Part shown: piece after piece, positions 45,580-53,323 of the stretch
Position numbering within the stretch: the first letter of the stretch is position 1
Layout of the letters: each line of letters begins with the position of its first letter
Assembly (NCBI RefSeq): GCF_900110465.1
Contig: NZ_FODV01000005.1
Location: forward strand, 186,001 to 250,000
Length of the DNA stretch: 64,000 nt
Source of the DNA: Halogranum amylolyticum
Lineage (GTDB): Archaea > Halobacteriota > Halobacteria > Halobacteriales > Haloferacaceae
Direction of reading: 5' to 3'
Translations under genes and position numbers: made by a program
Notes under the pieces: model-generated
Told to the model about the DNA's origin: nothing
Database searches by the model: none
What the model saw: the letters and a program-made list of their open reading frames with translations, nothing else

Positions 45580-46014
45580 GTGACGGTGACCTACGCGCGA
45601 GTATGGAACGGACAGACGAACGCGAGGTGGGGTGCCCCCACCCCTGAGGTGGTGGGCGTCGACATCAGCGGCCGCCACGAGGAGGCCGGCGAGTATCTGA
45701 TGGTCGCCGCCGCCGTCCACGCCGTCGTCGACTCGACACGTATCCGCAGCATCGAAGGGATGGGGTTCGCCACCAGCCGCGCCCAGCCGACGCTGGACGC
45801 GACGCTGGCGGTCGTCGCCGACGCCGTCGCGGAACTCCCGACGGCCCCCGACGGCCCCGTCGTCGCCGAGCACGGTGAGTTCTACGAAGAGCCGACAGAA
45901 CGCGTCGGTCTGGAGTTCCAACCAGCGTTCAAGTACATCGAGAGCATAGCGGAACGCGAAACCGTGCAGGCCGCACACCACGCCGCGTACGCCGCCCGAA
46001 AGTTACTACTATAA
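45580..46014 (+). CDS. DUF2209-family protein, start uncertain
   Basis: The conserved part begins VVGVDISGRHEEAGEYLMVA and continues with VAEHGEFYEEPTERVGLEF and FKYIESIAERETVQAAHHAA, a family found in methanogens and haloarchaea (RNase H-like fold suggested by the VVGVDISGRH opening). Family members start close to VVGVDIS, so GTG 45649 or 45652 may be the true start; GTG 45580 adds 23 residues without known match. An ATG at 45603 is out of frame and ends at 45647. The region around 45626-45652 can form two competing hairpins. hflX follows after 4 nt. Confidence 0.75.
   Translation: MTVTYARVWNGQTNARWGAPTPEVVGVDISGRHEEAGEYLMVAAAVHAVVDSTRIRSIEGMGFATSRAQPTLDATLAVVADAVAELPTAPDGPVVAEHGEFYEEPTERVGLEFQPAFKYIESIAERETVQAAHHAAYAARKLLL
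45626..45652 (+). promoter_or_regulatory. Two mutually exclusive hairpins over a possible start codon
   Basis: GGTGGGG-TGC-CCCCACC (45626-45642) and CCACC-CCTGA-GGTGG (45638-45652) share the CCACC arm, so only one can form. The second hides GAGGTG and the GTG start candidates at 45649 and 45652. This could control translation of the DUF2209 gene, or be the remains of an IS200/IS605-type end. Confidence 0.4.
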
Positions 46015-46018
46015 CACC

Positions 46019-47320
46019 ATGACAGGGACGAAAGCAGTCGTCGCAAAGCGCGTCGACGCCGGAACAGCCGACCTCGAAGAGATCACCGACCTCGCCAACG
46101 CCGCGGGCTACGACGTCGTCGGATCGCTCACGCAGACCCGCGAGGAGGACGCCGCCTACGGATTCGGGAAGGGGAAAGTCGACGAACTTGCCGCGCTGGT
46201 CAGAGAGACTGGTGCGACCACCGTCGTCGTCGACAACCGCCTCGGCCCATATCAGACGTACAACATCGGACAGAAGCTCCCCGAGAGGGCCGAGGTGGTC
46301 GACCGGTTCACGCTCATCCTCGACATCTTCGGTCAGCGTGCTCAGACCCGGAAGGCGCAGCTCCAGGTCGAACTCGCGGAGCTACGCTACGAACTGCCGC
46401 GAGCCGCCGCGAAGGCGAGTCTCGCCAAGCGCGACGAGCGACCCGGGTTCATGGGGCTCGGCGAGTACGACGAGAGCCGTGAGCGCGACATCAAGGCACA
46501 GATCTCCAACATCAAGCAGGAGCTGGACGCCATCGCCGACAAGGAGGAGACGCGCCGCGCCGAACGCCGCGAGTCCGGTTTCGACCTCGTCGCGCTGGCG
46601 GGTTACACCAACGCGGGGAAGTCGACGCTGATGCGTCGCCTCGCCGCGGACCTCGACGTCGACGAGAACGAGGAGCTCCATCCGGACCTCGACACGACCG
46701 CCGAGTCGGAGGATATGCTCTTCACGACGCTCGGGACGACCACCCGCCGGGCGGACACGGGGATGCGGAACGTGCTCCTGACCGACACGGTCGGGTTCAT
46801 CTCCGATCTGCCCCACTGGCTGGTCGAGTCGTTCCAGTCGACGCTGGACTCGGTCTACCGTGCGGACCTCGTCTTGCTCGTCGTCGACGCCAGCGAGTCG
46901 GTCCAGGAGATCCGCGAGAAGCTCGTCACCTGCCACGACACGCTGTACGAGCGCAACGAGGCACCTATCGTGACGGTGCTGAACAAGATCGACAAGGTCG
47001 ACGACGAGAAGCTGGAGGAGAAGATGCAGGCGCTGACGGCGCTCGCGCCCAGCCCCGTCGCCGTCTCGGGACTCACCGGCGAGAACGTCGACGAACTGTG
47101 TCGCCGCATCGAAGCCGAGTTGCCCGCGTGGCACGAGGAACGACTGATGCTGCCGATGACCGACGAGACGATGAGCGTCGTCTCGTGGATCCACGACCAC
47201 GGCCACGTCGACGAGGAGGAGTACACCGACGAGAACGTCCTCATCGACTTCAAGGCTCGCCCGGAGATCGTCGAGAAGGCACGGTCGAAAGCCGCCGACC
47301 TGTCGGTAGCGACGAACTAA
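46019..47320 (+). CDS. hflX: Ribosome-associated GTPase HflX
   Basis: A 433-residue GTPase. The N-terminal HflX domain has TREEDAAYGFGKGKVDEL and VVVDNRLGPYQTYNIG; a coiled coil (RAQTRKAQLQVELAELRYEL) follows. The G domain has G1 GYTNAGKST (about residue 197), G3 DTVGFI, G4 NKID and G5 VSGLTGEN. It acts on ribosomes under stress. ATG 46019 lies 4 nt after the upstream stop, so both are cotranscribed. Confidence 0.93.
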   Translation: MTGTKAVVAKRVDAGTADLEEITDLANAAGYDVVGSLTQTREEDAAYGFGKGKVDELAALVRETGATTVVVDNRLGPYQTYNIGQKLPERAEVVDRFTLILDIFGQRAQTRKAQLQVELAELRYELPRAAAKASLAKRDERPGFMGLGEYDESRERDIKAQISNIKQELDAIADKEETRRAERRESGFDLVALAGYTNAGKSTLMRRLAADLDVDENEELHPDLDTTAESEDMLFTTLGTTTRRADTGMRNVLLTDTVGFISDLPHWLVESFQSTLDSVYRADLVLLVVDASESVQEIREKLVTCHDTLYERNEAPIVTVLNKIDKVDDEKLEEKMQALTALAPSPVAVSGLTGENVDELCRRIEAELPAWHEERLMLPMTDETMSVVSWIHDHGHVDEEEYTDENVLIDFKARPEIVEKARSKAADLSVATN

Positions 47321-47326
47321 GCTGCG

Positions 47327-47842
47327 CTACTCCGCCTCGTCGACCGCTCGCTTCTCCTTCGAGACGACCTCGACGTCCGTGATACGCGTCCCGGGGTACT
47401 GTCCCTCCTCGTCTTTCTCTGCGGCCTTCACCATATCCCAGACGACGTTGAGACCGGTCGTCACGCCCTCCAGCGCCTCCATCTCACAGCCGGTCTTGCC
47501 GGTCGTCTCGACGGCGACGTCGAGCACGACGTGGTCCTCGCGCACGTCGAAAGTCGTGTCGACGTTCGTGATGGGGATCTGGTGACACATCGGGATCGTC
47601 TCCCACGTGTGTTTGACCGCCTGGATCGCGCCGATCCGGGCGGTGGCGAGCACGTCGCCCTTCCCGATCTCGTCGGCCTGGATAGCCTCGACCGTCGACG
47701 GCTGGAGGTGGATCATGCCGCGGGCGATCGCCCGGCGAGCGGTGTCGGGTTTCGCGCCCACGTCGACCATCTGGACGTTCCCCTCGGCGTCGGTGTGAGT
47801 CAACTCCTCCGTCCCACTCGGGTCGTCGCTCGGGTCACTCAT
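47327..47842 (-). CDS. moaC: Cyclic pyranopterin monophosphate synthase MoaC
   Basis: A 171-residue molybdenum cofactor enzyme. VDVGAKPDTARRAIARG, TIPMCHQIPITNVDTTFD and GCEMEALEGVTTGLNVVWDM hold the conserved catalytic Lys/His/Glu/Asp set; KDEEGQYPGTRITDVEVVSK ends the fold. With MoaA it turns GTP into cPMP. ATG 47842 overlaps the nnr stop by 8 nt, so the genes are coupled. Confidence 0.93.
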   Translation of the reverse strand: MSDPSDDPSGTEELTHTDAEGNVQMVDVGAKPDTARRAIARGMIHLQPSTVEAIQADEIGKGDVLATARIGAIQAVKHTWETIPMCHQIPITNVDTTFDVREDHVVLDVAVETTGKTGCEMEALEGVTTGLNVVWDMVKAAEKDEEGQYPGTRITDVEVVSKEKRAVDEAE

Positions 47843-49280
47843 CGTCCTCACCCTCGCCCCAGAGCGCCCGCGGCAGTTCGTCCAGGATGTCCGACGCCAG
47901 CAGTCCGCTGTGGCGGTCGTCGAGCAGTTCGGCGGCCGTCCCGTTGGCGAAGGGGGCGAGGCACGCGGCGTCGAACGGGTCGTGGGAGGCGAGAAGTGCC
48001 GCGGTGATGCCCGCGAGCACGTCACCCGTCCCGCCGACGGTCATCCCGCGCGTGCCGGCCCGACAGACGCGCGTCGTCTCGCCGTCGCTGACGACGTCGT
48101 ACTTCCCCTTCGCGAGGACGACGTGTCCGAGCTCGGCGGCGAACGACTCGATCTCGTCGGCGTGCTCGCGGAGGTCGTCGACGTCCGGCCCCCCCATCTC
48201 GGCGAGTTCGTGACTGTTGGGCGTACAGACGAGCGTCGCGTCGGTCTCCACCTCGGGGACGACCGAGAGTGCGTCGGCGTCGACGACGACCGGCCCCTCG
48301 AACCGAGCGAGGAACTGACGGGCCGCCTCCATCGTCTCGTCGTGCGTCCCGAGACCCGGTCCGAGGACGACCACGTCGTCGTGGCTCTCGGCCGTGTCCA
48401 CGAGGTCGTCGATCTGGTCGGGCGTCAGATGGTCGCCGTCGTACGGTTGGACGATGAGGTCCTCCGCGTAGCCCGCGAGCACGTCGAAGATGCTGTCGGG
48501 ACAGGCGACGAACGAGAGGTCCGCGCCCGCTCGGAGCGCGGCCTGCGCGCTCAGCGCCGGCGCACCGGTGTAGGGACCGCCGCCGACGACGAACACCCGC
48601 CCGTTCTCGCCTTTGGTGTCGCCGCCGACGCCCGCGAGGATCCGGCGGTCGCCGGGGCCGACGAACCGCTCTGCGGCCGCGGGGATGCCGATGTCGGCGA
48701 CGGTGACCTCGGCGTCGAGATCGGTCAACCCCGGCTTCGTGTCGTGGAAGGTGACGACGCGGTCGGCCTCGACGGCCCCCTCGGCGGCCTCGCCGGTGTC
48801 CGCGTCGACGCCGGAGGGGACGTCGACGGCGACGACCGTCGCGTCGACCTCGTTGACCGCACGAGCGGCCGACGCCTCCGGTTCCCGGAGCGATCCGGTG
48901 ATGCCGGTGCCGAGCATCGCGTCGACGACGACGTCCGGTTCGCCGAGGTCGAGGTCCCGGGAGTCGCGGACGACGGTGATGTCGGCCTCGGCCGCTTCGA
49001 GTGCCTCCCAGTTCTCGCGGGCGACGTCGGTCGTAATCGTCTCGGGGCGGCCGAGGAGGTGGACCGTCACGTCGTACTCCTTCAGGAAGCGGGCGGCGAC
49101 GAAGGCGTCGCCGCCGTTGTTGCCGCGACCGGCGACGACGGCGACCGTCGCGCCGGGGTCTGCGGTCTCGCGGACCACGCGGGCGACGGCGTTCCCGCTC
49201 GACTCCATCAGTTGCTTCTGGGGGACGCCCAGCGCCGCCGCGTTGCGGTCGACGACGGCCATGCGTTCGGCGGTTATCAT
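47835..49280 (-). CDS. nnr: Bifunctional NAD(P)H-hydrate epimerase/dehydratase Nnr
   Basis: A 481-residue fusion. Residues 1-205 are the YjeF-N epimerase (GRGNNGGDAFVAARFL, VDAMLGTGITGSLREP, VAVDVPSGVDADTG). Residues 215-481 are the ADP-dependent dehydratase with a ribokinase fold (VVVLGPGLGTHDETM, VVVDADALSVV, KGKYDVV, GTRGMTVGGTGDVLAGI). It repairs hydrated NAD(P)H. ATG 49280 has the minus-strand box GAGATTAACAC (49302-49312) at -27. Confidence 0.93.
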   Translation of the reverse strand: MITAERMAVVDRNAAALGVPQKQLMESSGNAVARVVRETADPGATVAVVAGRGNNGGDAFVAARFLKEYDVTVHLLGRPETITTDVARENWEALEAAEADITVVRDSRDLDLGEPDVVVDAMLGTGITGSLREPEASAARAVNEVDATVVAVDVPSGVDADTGEAAEGAVEADRVVTFHDTKPGLTDLDAEVTVADIGIPAAAERFVGPGDRRILAGVGGDTKGENGRVFVVGGGPYTGAPALSAQAALRAGADLSFVACPDSIFDVLAGYAEDLIVQPYDGDHLTPDQIDDLVDTAESHDDVVVLGPGLGTHDETMEAARQFLARFEGPVVVDADALSVVPEVETDATLVCTPNSHELAEMGGPDVDDLREHADEIESFAAELGHVVLAKGKYDVVSDGETTRVCRAGTRGMTVGGTGDVLAGITAALLASHDPFDAACLAPFANGTAAELLDDRHSGLLASDILDELPRALWGEGEDDE

Positions 49281-49416
49281 GTGCCGGGGTTCGCTCGGAC
49301 GAGTGTTAATCTCTCTGGGTAACCGAGTGACTGCCGTCCGTGTGTGGGTTGCTGTCACCGGGCACACGAGCAGTCGAGTCGCAACGTTTGACCACCCGCT
49401 CGACGAAGCGAAACCA

Positions 49417-50607
49417 GTGACTAGCCGACTGTTCGGGACGCTCTGCGGGTTCGTCTTCCTCGTCAACTTCGGCAGAGTCGCCTTCGCGCCGCTCGTCGAA
49501 CCGCTCCGGACGGAGTTCGGTATCGGGTCGGCCGCCGTCGGCCTCGTCATCTCGCTCGTCTGGTGGGGGTCGGCGCTGCCGCGCATCCCCGTCGGTGTGC
49601 TCCTGACGCGCGTGCCGCGACACCGGGTCGTCCTCGGAACTGGCGTGCTTCTGACGGCGGCCGCCGCGTTCACCGCGTCGGCGACGTCGCTCCTGACGCT
49701 CCAACTGGGAGCGTTCTGCATCGGTCTCGCCTCGGGGGCGTACTTCGTCTCGGCGGTCCCGCTGCTCGGCGAACTCTACCCGGAGTCGGTCGGCCGGGTC
49801 GTCGGCATCCACGGGATGGCGAGCCAGCTCGCGGCGGTCGTCGTGCCGACGGTCGCCGTCTGGCTGCTCTCGCAGGCGACGTGGCGGGCGGTGTTCTGGC
49901 TGCTGACGGCCGCGGCGGCCGTCGTGACGCTCGCGCTCGCCGTCGTCGCCGACGGCGACACGGTGCCCGAGAACGCCGACGCCGACCGCGACTTCCTGGC
50001 GGCGCTGACACACTGGCGCACCATCCTGCTCGGCGTGGTGATGGTCGCCGCGCTCGGTTTCGTCTGGCAGGGACTGTTCAACTTCTACGTCGAGTACATG
50101 ACGACGGTGAAAGGGCTGTCGCCGACGACGGCCGGGACGATGCTGACGGTCGTCTTCGCGGCCGGCGTCCCCGCGTTCTGGTTGAGCGGCCGACTCGCCG
50201 ACCGCCTGCCGAACGTCCCCTACGTCCTCGCGATCCACCTCGCGTTCGTCGTCTGTCTCGTCGCGCTGACGCTCGTCTCCTCGCGGGCGGCGCTGTTCGC
50301 GGTCACGGCGGCGATCGGTTACGTCGTCCACAGCCTCTTTCCGGCGCTCGACACCTACGTCCTGGGCGTGCTGCCGGCCGACAACCGGGCGGCCGCCTAC
50401 GCCGTCTTCAGCGGGACCGCGCTCCTCCTCGAGGCGGGCGGAAGCGGGACGCTCGGCTATCTCCGGGAGGTCGGTCTCGGGTTCGACGTCGTCTTCCTCG
50501 CCGCTGCGGGCGGCCTCACCGCCGTTCTCCTCGGTCTCACGGCACTGTACGTCCTCGACGCGTTCCCACGACCCGCAGCAGAACCGACCGACGCGAGCGT
50601 CTCCTAA
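49417..50607 (+). CDS. Major facilitator superfamily transporter
   Basis: A 396-residue protein with about twelve helices. GFVFLVNFGRVAFAPLVEPL starts helix 1, RIPVGVLLTRVPRHRVVLG is the loop 2-3 MFS signature, and WLSGRLADRLPNV the equivalent in the second half. The substrate cannot be named. GTG 49417 begins the first helix; the open frame upstream runs over nnr on the other strand and is not coding. ACGTTTGACC at 49384-49393 is near -27. Confidence 0.88.
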   Translation: MTSRLFGTLCGFVFLVNFGRVAFAPLVEPLRTEFGIGSAAVGLVISLVWWGSALPRIPVGVLLTRVPRHRVVLGTGVLLTAAAAFTASATSLLTLQLGAFCIGLASGAYFVSAVPLLGELYPESVGRVVGIHGMASQLAAVVVPTVAVWLLSQATWRAVFWLLTAAAAVVTLALAVVADGDTVPENADADRDFLAALTHWRTILLGVVMVAALGFVWQGLFNFYVEYMTTVKGLSPTTAGTMLTVVFAAGVPAFWLSGRLADRLPNVPYVLAIHLAFVVCLVALTLVSSRAALFAVTAAIGYVVHSLFPALDTYVLGVLPADNRAAAYAVFSGTALLLEAGGSGTLGYLREVGLGFDVVFLAAAGGLTAVLLGLTALYVLDAFPRPAAEPTDASVS

Positions 50608-50690
50608 CCGATCTGTCGTCCGTACTCTCTGTTTCGACGTGTGTTAACGGATTCCGAAGGGTTTACTTCGTCGCCGTATAATGAAGGGAT

Positions 50691-51293
50691 ATGTCAGGGC
50701 TGCTACCGTCTGACACGCAGCCGTCTCAGAAGCGGGACGGTGACCTCCGCGTGCTCTGGCTCGACGACGAGGAGTCGGACCAACTCATCAGTTCGCTCTC
50801 CTCGGAGACAGCCCGCTCCATTCTCACCGCGCTTCACGAGGCTCCCGCGACGGCCTCGGAACTCTCCGAGACGGTCGACACCTCGCTCCAGAACATCCGA
50901 CACCACCTGACGAACCTGCAGGACGCCGGGTTGATACAGGTCACCGACACGCGATACTCGGTGAAAGGGCGGGAGATGAACGTCTACGCGCCGACCGACG
51001 ATTCGCTCGTCGTCTGCGTCGGGCGGGAAGACGACCGATCGACGTTCCTGGACTCGTTGCGACGGTTGCTCGGGACGGTGGCGGTGCTCGGAGTTGCGAG
51101 TCTCCTCGTCCAGTTCGCCTTCGGGACGAGCGTCGTCGACGTCGGCGGCCCGGGGACCGCCCCTCGCGTCGGCGACAGCGTCGGCGGCGCGACCGGACCG
51201 CTCCTCGGACTGCTGCCGCCCGGTGCGGCGTTCCTCCTCGGCGGGTTGCTCGTCCTCGCCGTGGTCGCCGTCTGGGATCATCGACGGAGGTGA
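50691..51293 (+). CDS. Membrane-tethered winged-helix (ArsR-like) regulator
   Basis: A 200-residue protein. Residues 30-110 are a winged helix: LISSLSSETARSILTALHEA, TASELSETVDTSLQNIRHHL (recognition helix) and LIQVTDTRYSVKGREMNVY. Residues 123-140 and 170-195 are two membrane helices, so the DNA-binding domain faces the cytoplasm from the membrane. GGGTTTACTT (50659-50668) is at -27 of ATG 50691. The Asp-less subtilase gene starts at the next base after its stop, so the pair is coexpressed. Confidence 0.82.
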   Translation: MSGLLPSDTQPSQKRDGDLRVLWLDDEESDQLISSLSSETARSILTALHEAPATASELSETVDTSLQNIRHHLTNLQDAGLIQVTDTRYSVKGREMNVYAPTDDSLVVCVGREDDRSTFLDSLRRLLGTVAVLGVASLLVQFAFGTSVVDVGGPGTAPRVGDSVGGATGPLLGLLPPGAAFLLGGLLVLAVVAVWDHRRR

Positions 51294-52736
51294 GTGGATG
51301 ACGGCGAGGCGAACCAGGGGTGGGCGGGTGTGAGCCAGCGCCCGCGACGAGTCGCCGTCCACGTGGTACTCGCACTCCTGTTCGCGTCGACCTTCGCAGC
51401 CCCCGCGCTCACGCAGTCGTCGATGCCGGGCGACGCCACCCTCGGCGGTCCCTCTCAGTACGACGACCTCCTTGTCATGCAACGCGGCGCGATACAGGCG
51501 TCGATCGAGGCGCGGACCACCGTCGACGACCCCCGAGAGTCGATCGCCGGGCTCCACAGCGAGGGCAGTCGCGGCACCGACGGCGTGCGTGCGATCCGTG
51601 CCGACGAACTGCACAGACGGGGGATCACCGGTGAAGACGTGAAAGTAGGCGTCGTCGGCAGCGCGTTCGACGCCGACAACGCCGCCATCGCCGACCGCGT
51701 CGCCGGCCACTACCGCGCCGACGAGGGACGTCGTACCACGCAGACCGCACACGACACAGCCGTCGCCGAGGTGGTCACCCGGACCACCCCGGACGCGGCG
51801 CTCTATCTCGCCGGCGTCGGCGACAGTCCCACCCCGCGGTCGTACGCCGACGCCGTCGACTGGCTGGTCGAGCAGGACGTCGACGTCATCGTCGACTCGG
51901 GAAGCTACTTCGCGCCGACGACCGGCGAGATGAACCGCATCTCGGCGGCCGCCGAGCGCGCGTCCGACCGGGGCGTTGTCTTCGTGACGTCGGCGGGCAA
52001 CTACGCCAACCGTCACTGGGCCGGCGTCGCCGACGGCGAGGAGTGGGTCTCGTTCGCGCCCGACTCCGAGTCGAACGCCCTCGCCGGCGGCGACGTGACG
52101 AGCGGGCGCGTCTCGCTGAATCTCTACTGGAACAGTTCGGCGGACTACGACCTCTATCTCTACCGGAAGACGCCCGGCGAGGATCCGGTCGTCGCGAAGT
52201 CAACGACGCGACAGGACGGCGAGAACGCCTCGTCCGTCGAGACGGTCGACGCCGTCGTCCCGAAGGGAGTCTACTACGTCGGCGTCTACACCCACGAGGA
52301 CGCGGCCGACGAGACACAGCTCCGTCTGTTCTCTTCACACCACTCGCTGACGTATACGACGGCGGCGGGCAGCATGGTCGCGCCGGCGACGAGCGAGCGC
52401 GTCATCACCGTCGGTGCGCTCGACGCGAAGAGCGGTCACGTTCGAGCGTACAGCTCACAGGACCGGACCGGCACGCTGCCCGACGTCACGGCTCCCGACG
52501 GCGTCGAGACGACGGCCGCCGGAACGTTCTACGGCACGTCTGCGGCGGCTCCGTACGTCGCGGGGTCGGCCGCACTCGTGAAGTCACGCGACGGCGAACT
52601 CTCTCCGAAACAGGTCGAACAGCTGCTCGAGGCGACCGCACGCGAGACGGAGCACGGCCGTCAGATCGACGCGCTCGCGGCGGTCGAAGCCGCCTCGTCG
52701 GAGAACGTCACTGCTCGTGTCGGCCACGGGTCGTGA
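51294..52736 (+). CDS. Secreted S8 subtilase-fold protein lacking the catalytic Asp
   Basis: A 480-residue protein with a signal peptide (VHVVLALLFASTFAAPAL). The subtilase fold is clear: the first strand reads VKVGVVGSAFDADN, where family members have V-I-D-[ST]-G, so the Asp is Gly. The His block is TAHDTAVAEVV (His kept, next Gly replaced by Asp), the oxyanion Asn is in VFVTSAGN, and the nucleophile Ser is in FYGTSAAAPYVAGSAAL. A prepeptidase-like beta domain (LNLYWNSSADYDLYLYRK) is inserted between the Asn and Ser blocks. It may be a weak protease or a binding protein. Start GTG 51294 abuts the regulator's stop; GTG 51330 would put the signal peptide nearer the N-terminus. Confidence 0.8.
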   Translation: MDDGEANQGWAGVSQRPRRVAVHVVLALLFASTFAAPALTQSSMPGDATLGGPSQYDDLLVMQRGAIQASIEARTTVDDPRESIAGLHSEGSRGTDGVRAIRADELHRRGITGEDVKVGVVGSAFDADNAAIADRVAGHYRADEGRRTTQTAHDTAVAEVVTRTTPDAALYLAGVGDSPTPRSYADAVDWLVEQDVDVIVDSGSYFAPTTGEMNRISAAAERASDRGVVFVTSAGNYANRHWAGVADGEEWVSFAPDSESNALAGGDVTSGRVSLNLYWNSSADYDLYLYRKTPGEDPVVAKSTTRQDGENASSVETVDAVVPKGVYYVGVYTHEDAADETQLRLFSSHHSLTYTTAAGSMVAPATSERVITVGALDAKSGHVRAYSSQDRTGTLPDVTAPDGVETTAAGTFYGTSAAAPYVAGSAALVKSRDGELSPKQVEQLLEATARETEHGRQIDALAAVEAASSENVTARVGHGS

Positions 52737-52825
52737 CCCGACCCGCCCCGACGTTCACCCGGTTCACCCCGACGTTCATCACGGTGGCGACTGTCGGAGT
52801 TAGTAGATGAGACGGCCAGAGTCGG

Positions 52826-53248
52826 GTGGGATCTGACGTGCGCGGACGACACCGTTGGTGGCAGCGTCACCCGTCGACCCGCCGCGAACGGCGCATCGAG
52901 GAGTACTGGAGTTGGCTGGCCGTCTCGCTGTTCTTGCTCGTGACGGTCGATCTCCTGACCTCGATCGCTGCGGCCGCGGTCGTCGGCGTCGGCGCGGAGA
53001 GCAACCCGCTGATGGCGTGGCTCCTTCGGCAGGAGCTGCCAGTGCTCGTCGGCGTCCACGTGGCGGTGGTGGTACTCGTCAGCGTGTCTTTCGCCGGGGT
53101 GGTACGGATGCTCCGGCGGACACCCGACCCGCACGCTCGCTACTTCGCGTTCGGAATCGAACTCTGGCTCGGGTCGTTGCTCGCCGTCGGCCTGTTCGTC
53201 TTCGCGAACAACCTCTCGGTCGTCGTCCACGGAGCGAGCCTCCTGTGA
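52826..53248 (+). CDS. Three-helix membrane protein (DUF5658-like)
   Basis: A 140-residue protein with an Arg/Trp-rich N-terminus and helices at about residues 30-55, 68-95 and 108-135. LVTVDLLTSIAAAAVVGVGAE with ESNPLMAW is the conserved part of a haloarchaeal membrane family I believe is DUF5658. GTG 52826 is used; GTG 52838 is an equal alternative. It follows the subtilase gene by 89 nt on the same strand. Confidence 0.65.
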   Translation: MGSDVRGRHRWWQRHPSTRRERRIEEYWSWLAVSLFLLVTVDLLTSIAAAAVVGVGAESNPLMAWLLRQELPVLVGVHVAVVVLVSVSFAGVVRMLRRTPDPHARYFAFGIELWLGSLLAVGLFVFANNLSVVVHGASLL

Positions 53249-53323
53249 CCGAACCAGAGTTTTTGTGTGAAGCCGCGACCACGCTCCGATACAGCTAACC
53301 ATGGCTACGAGCGAGGAAACGTC

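Noticed and set aside
51294-52736. Loss of the catalytic His in the subtilase
   Set aside because: The catalytic residue is the first His of the HGTH block, and it is present in AHDTAVA; only the Asp is missing.
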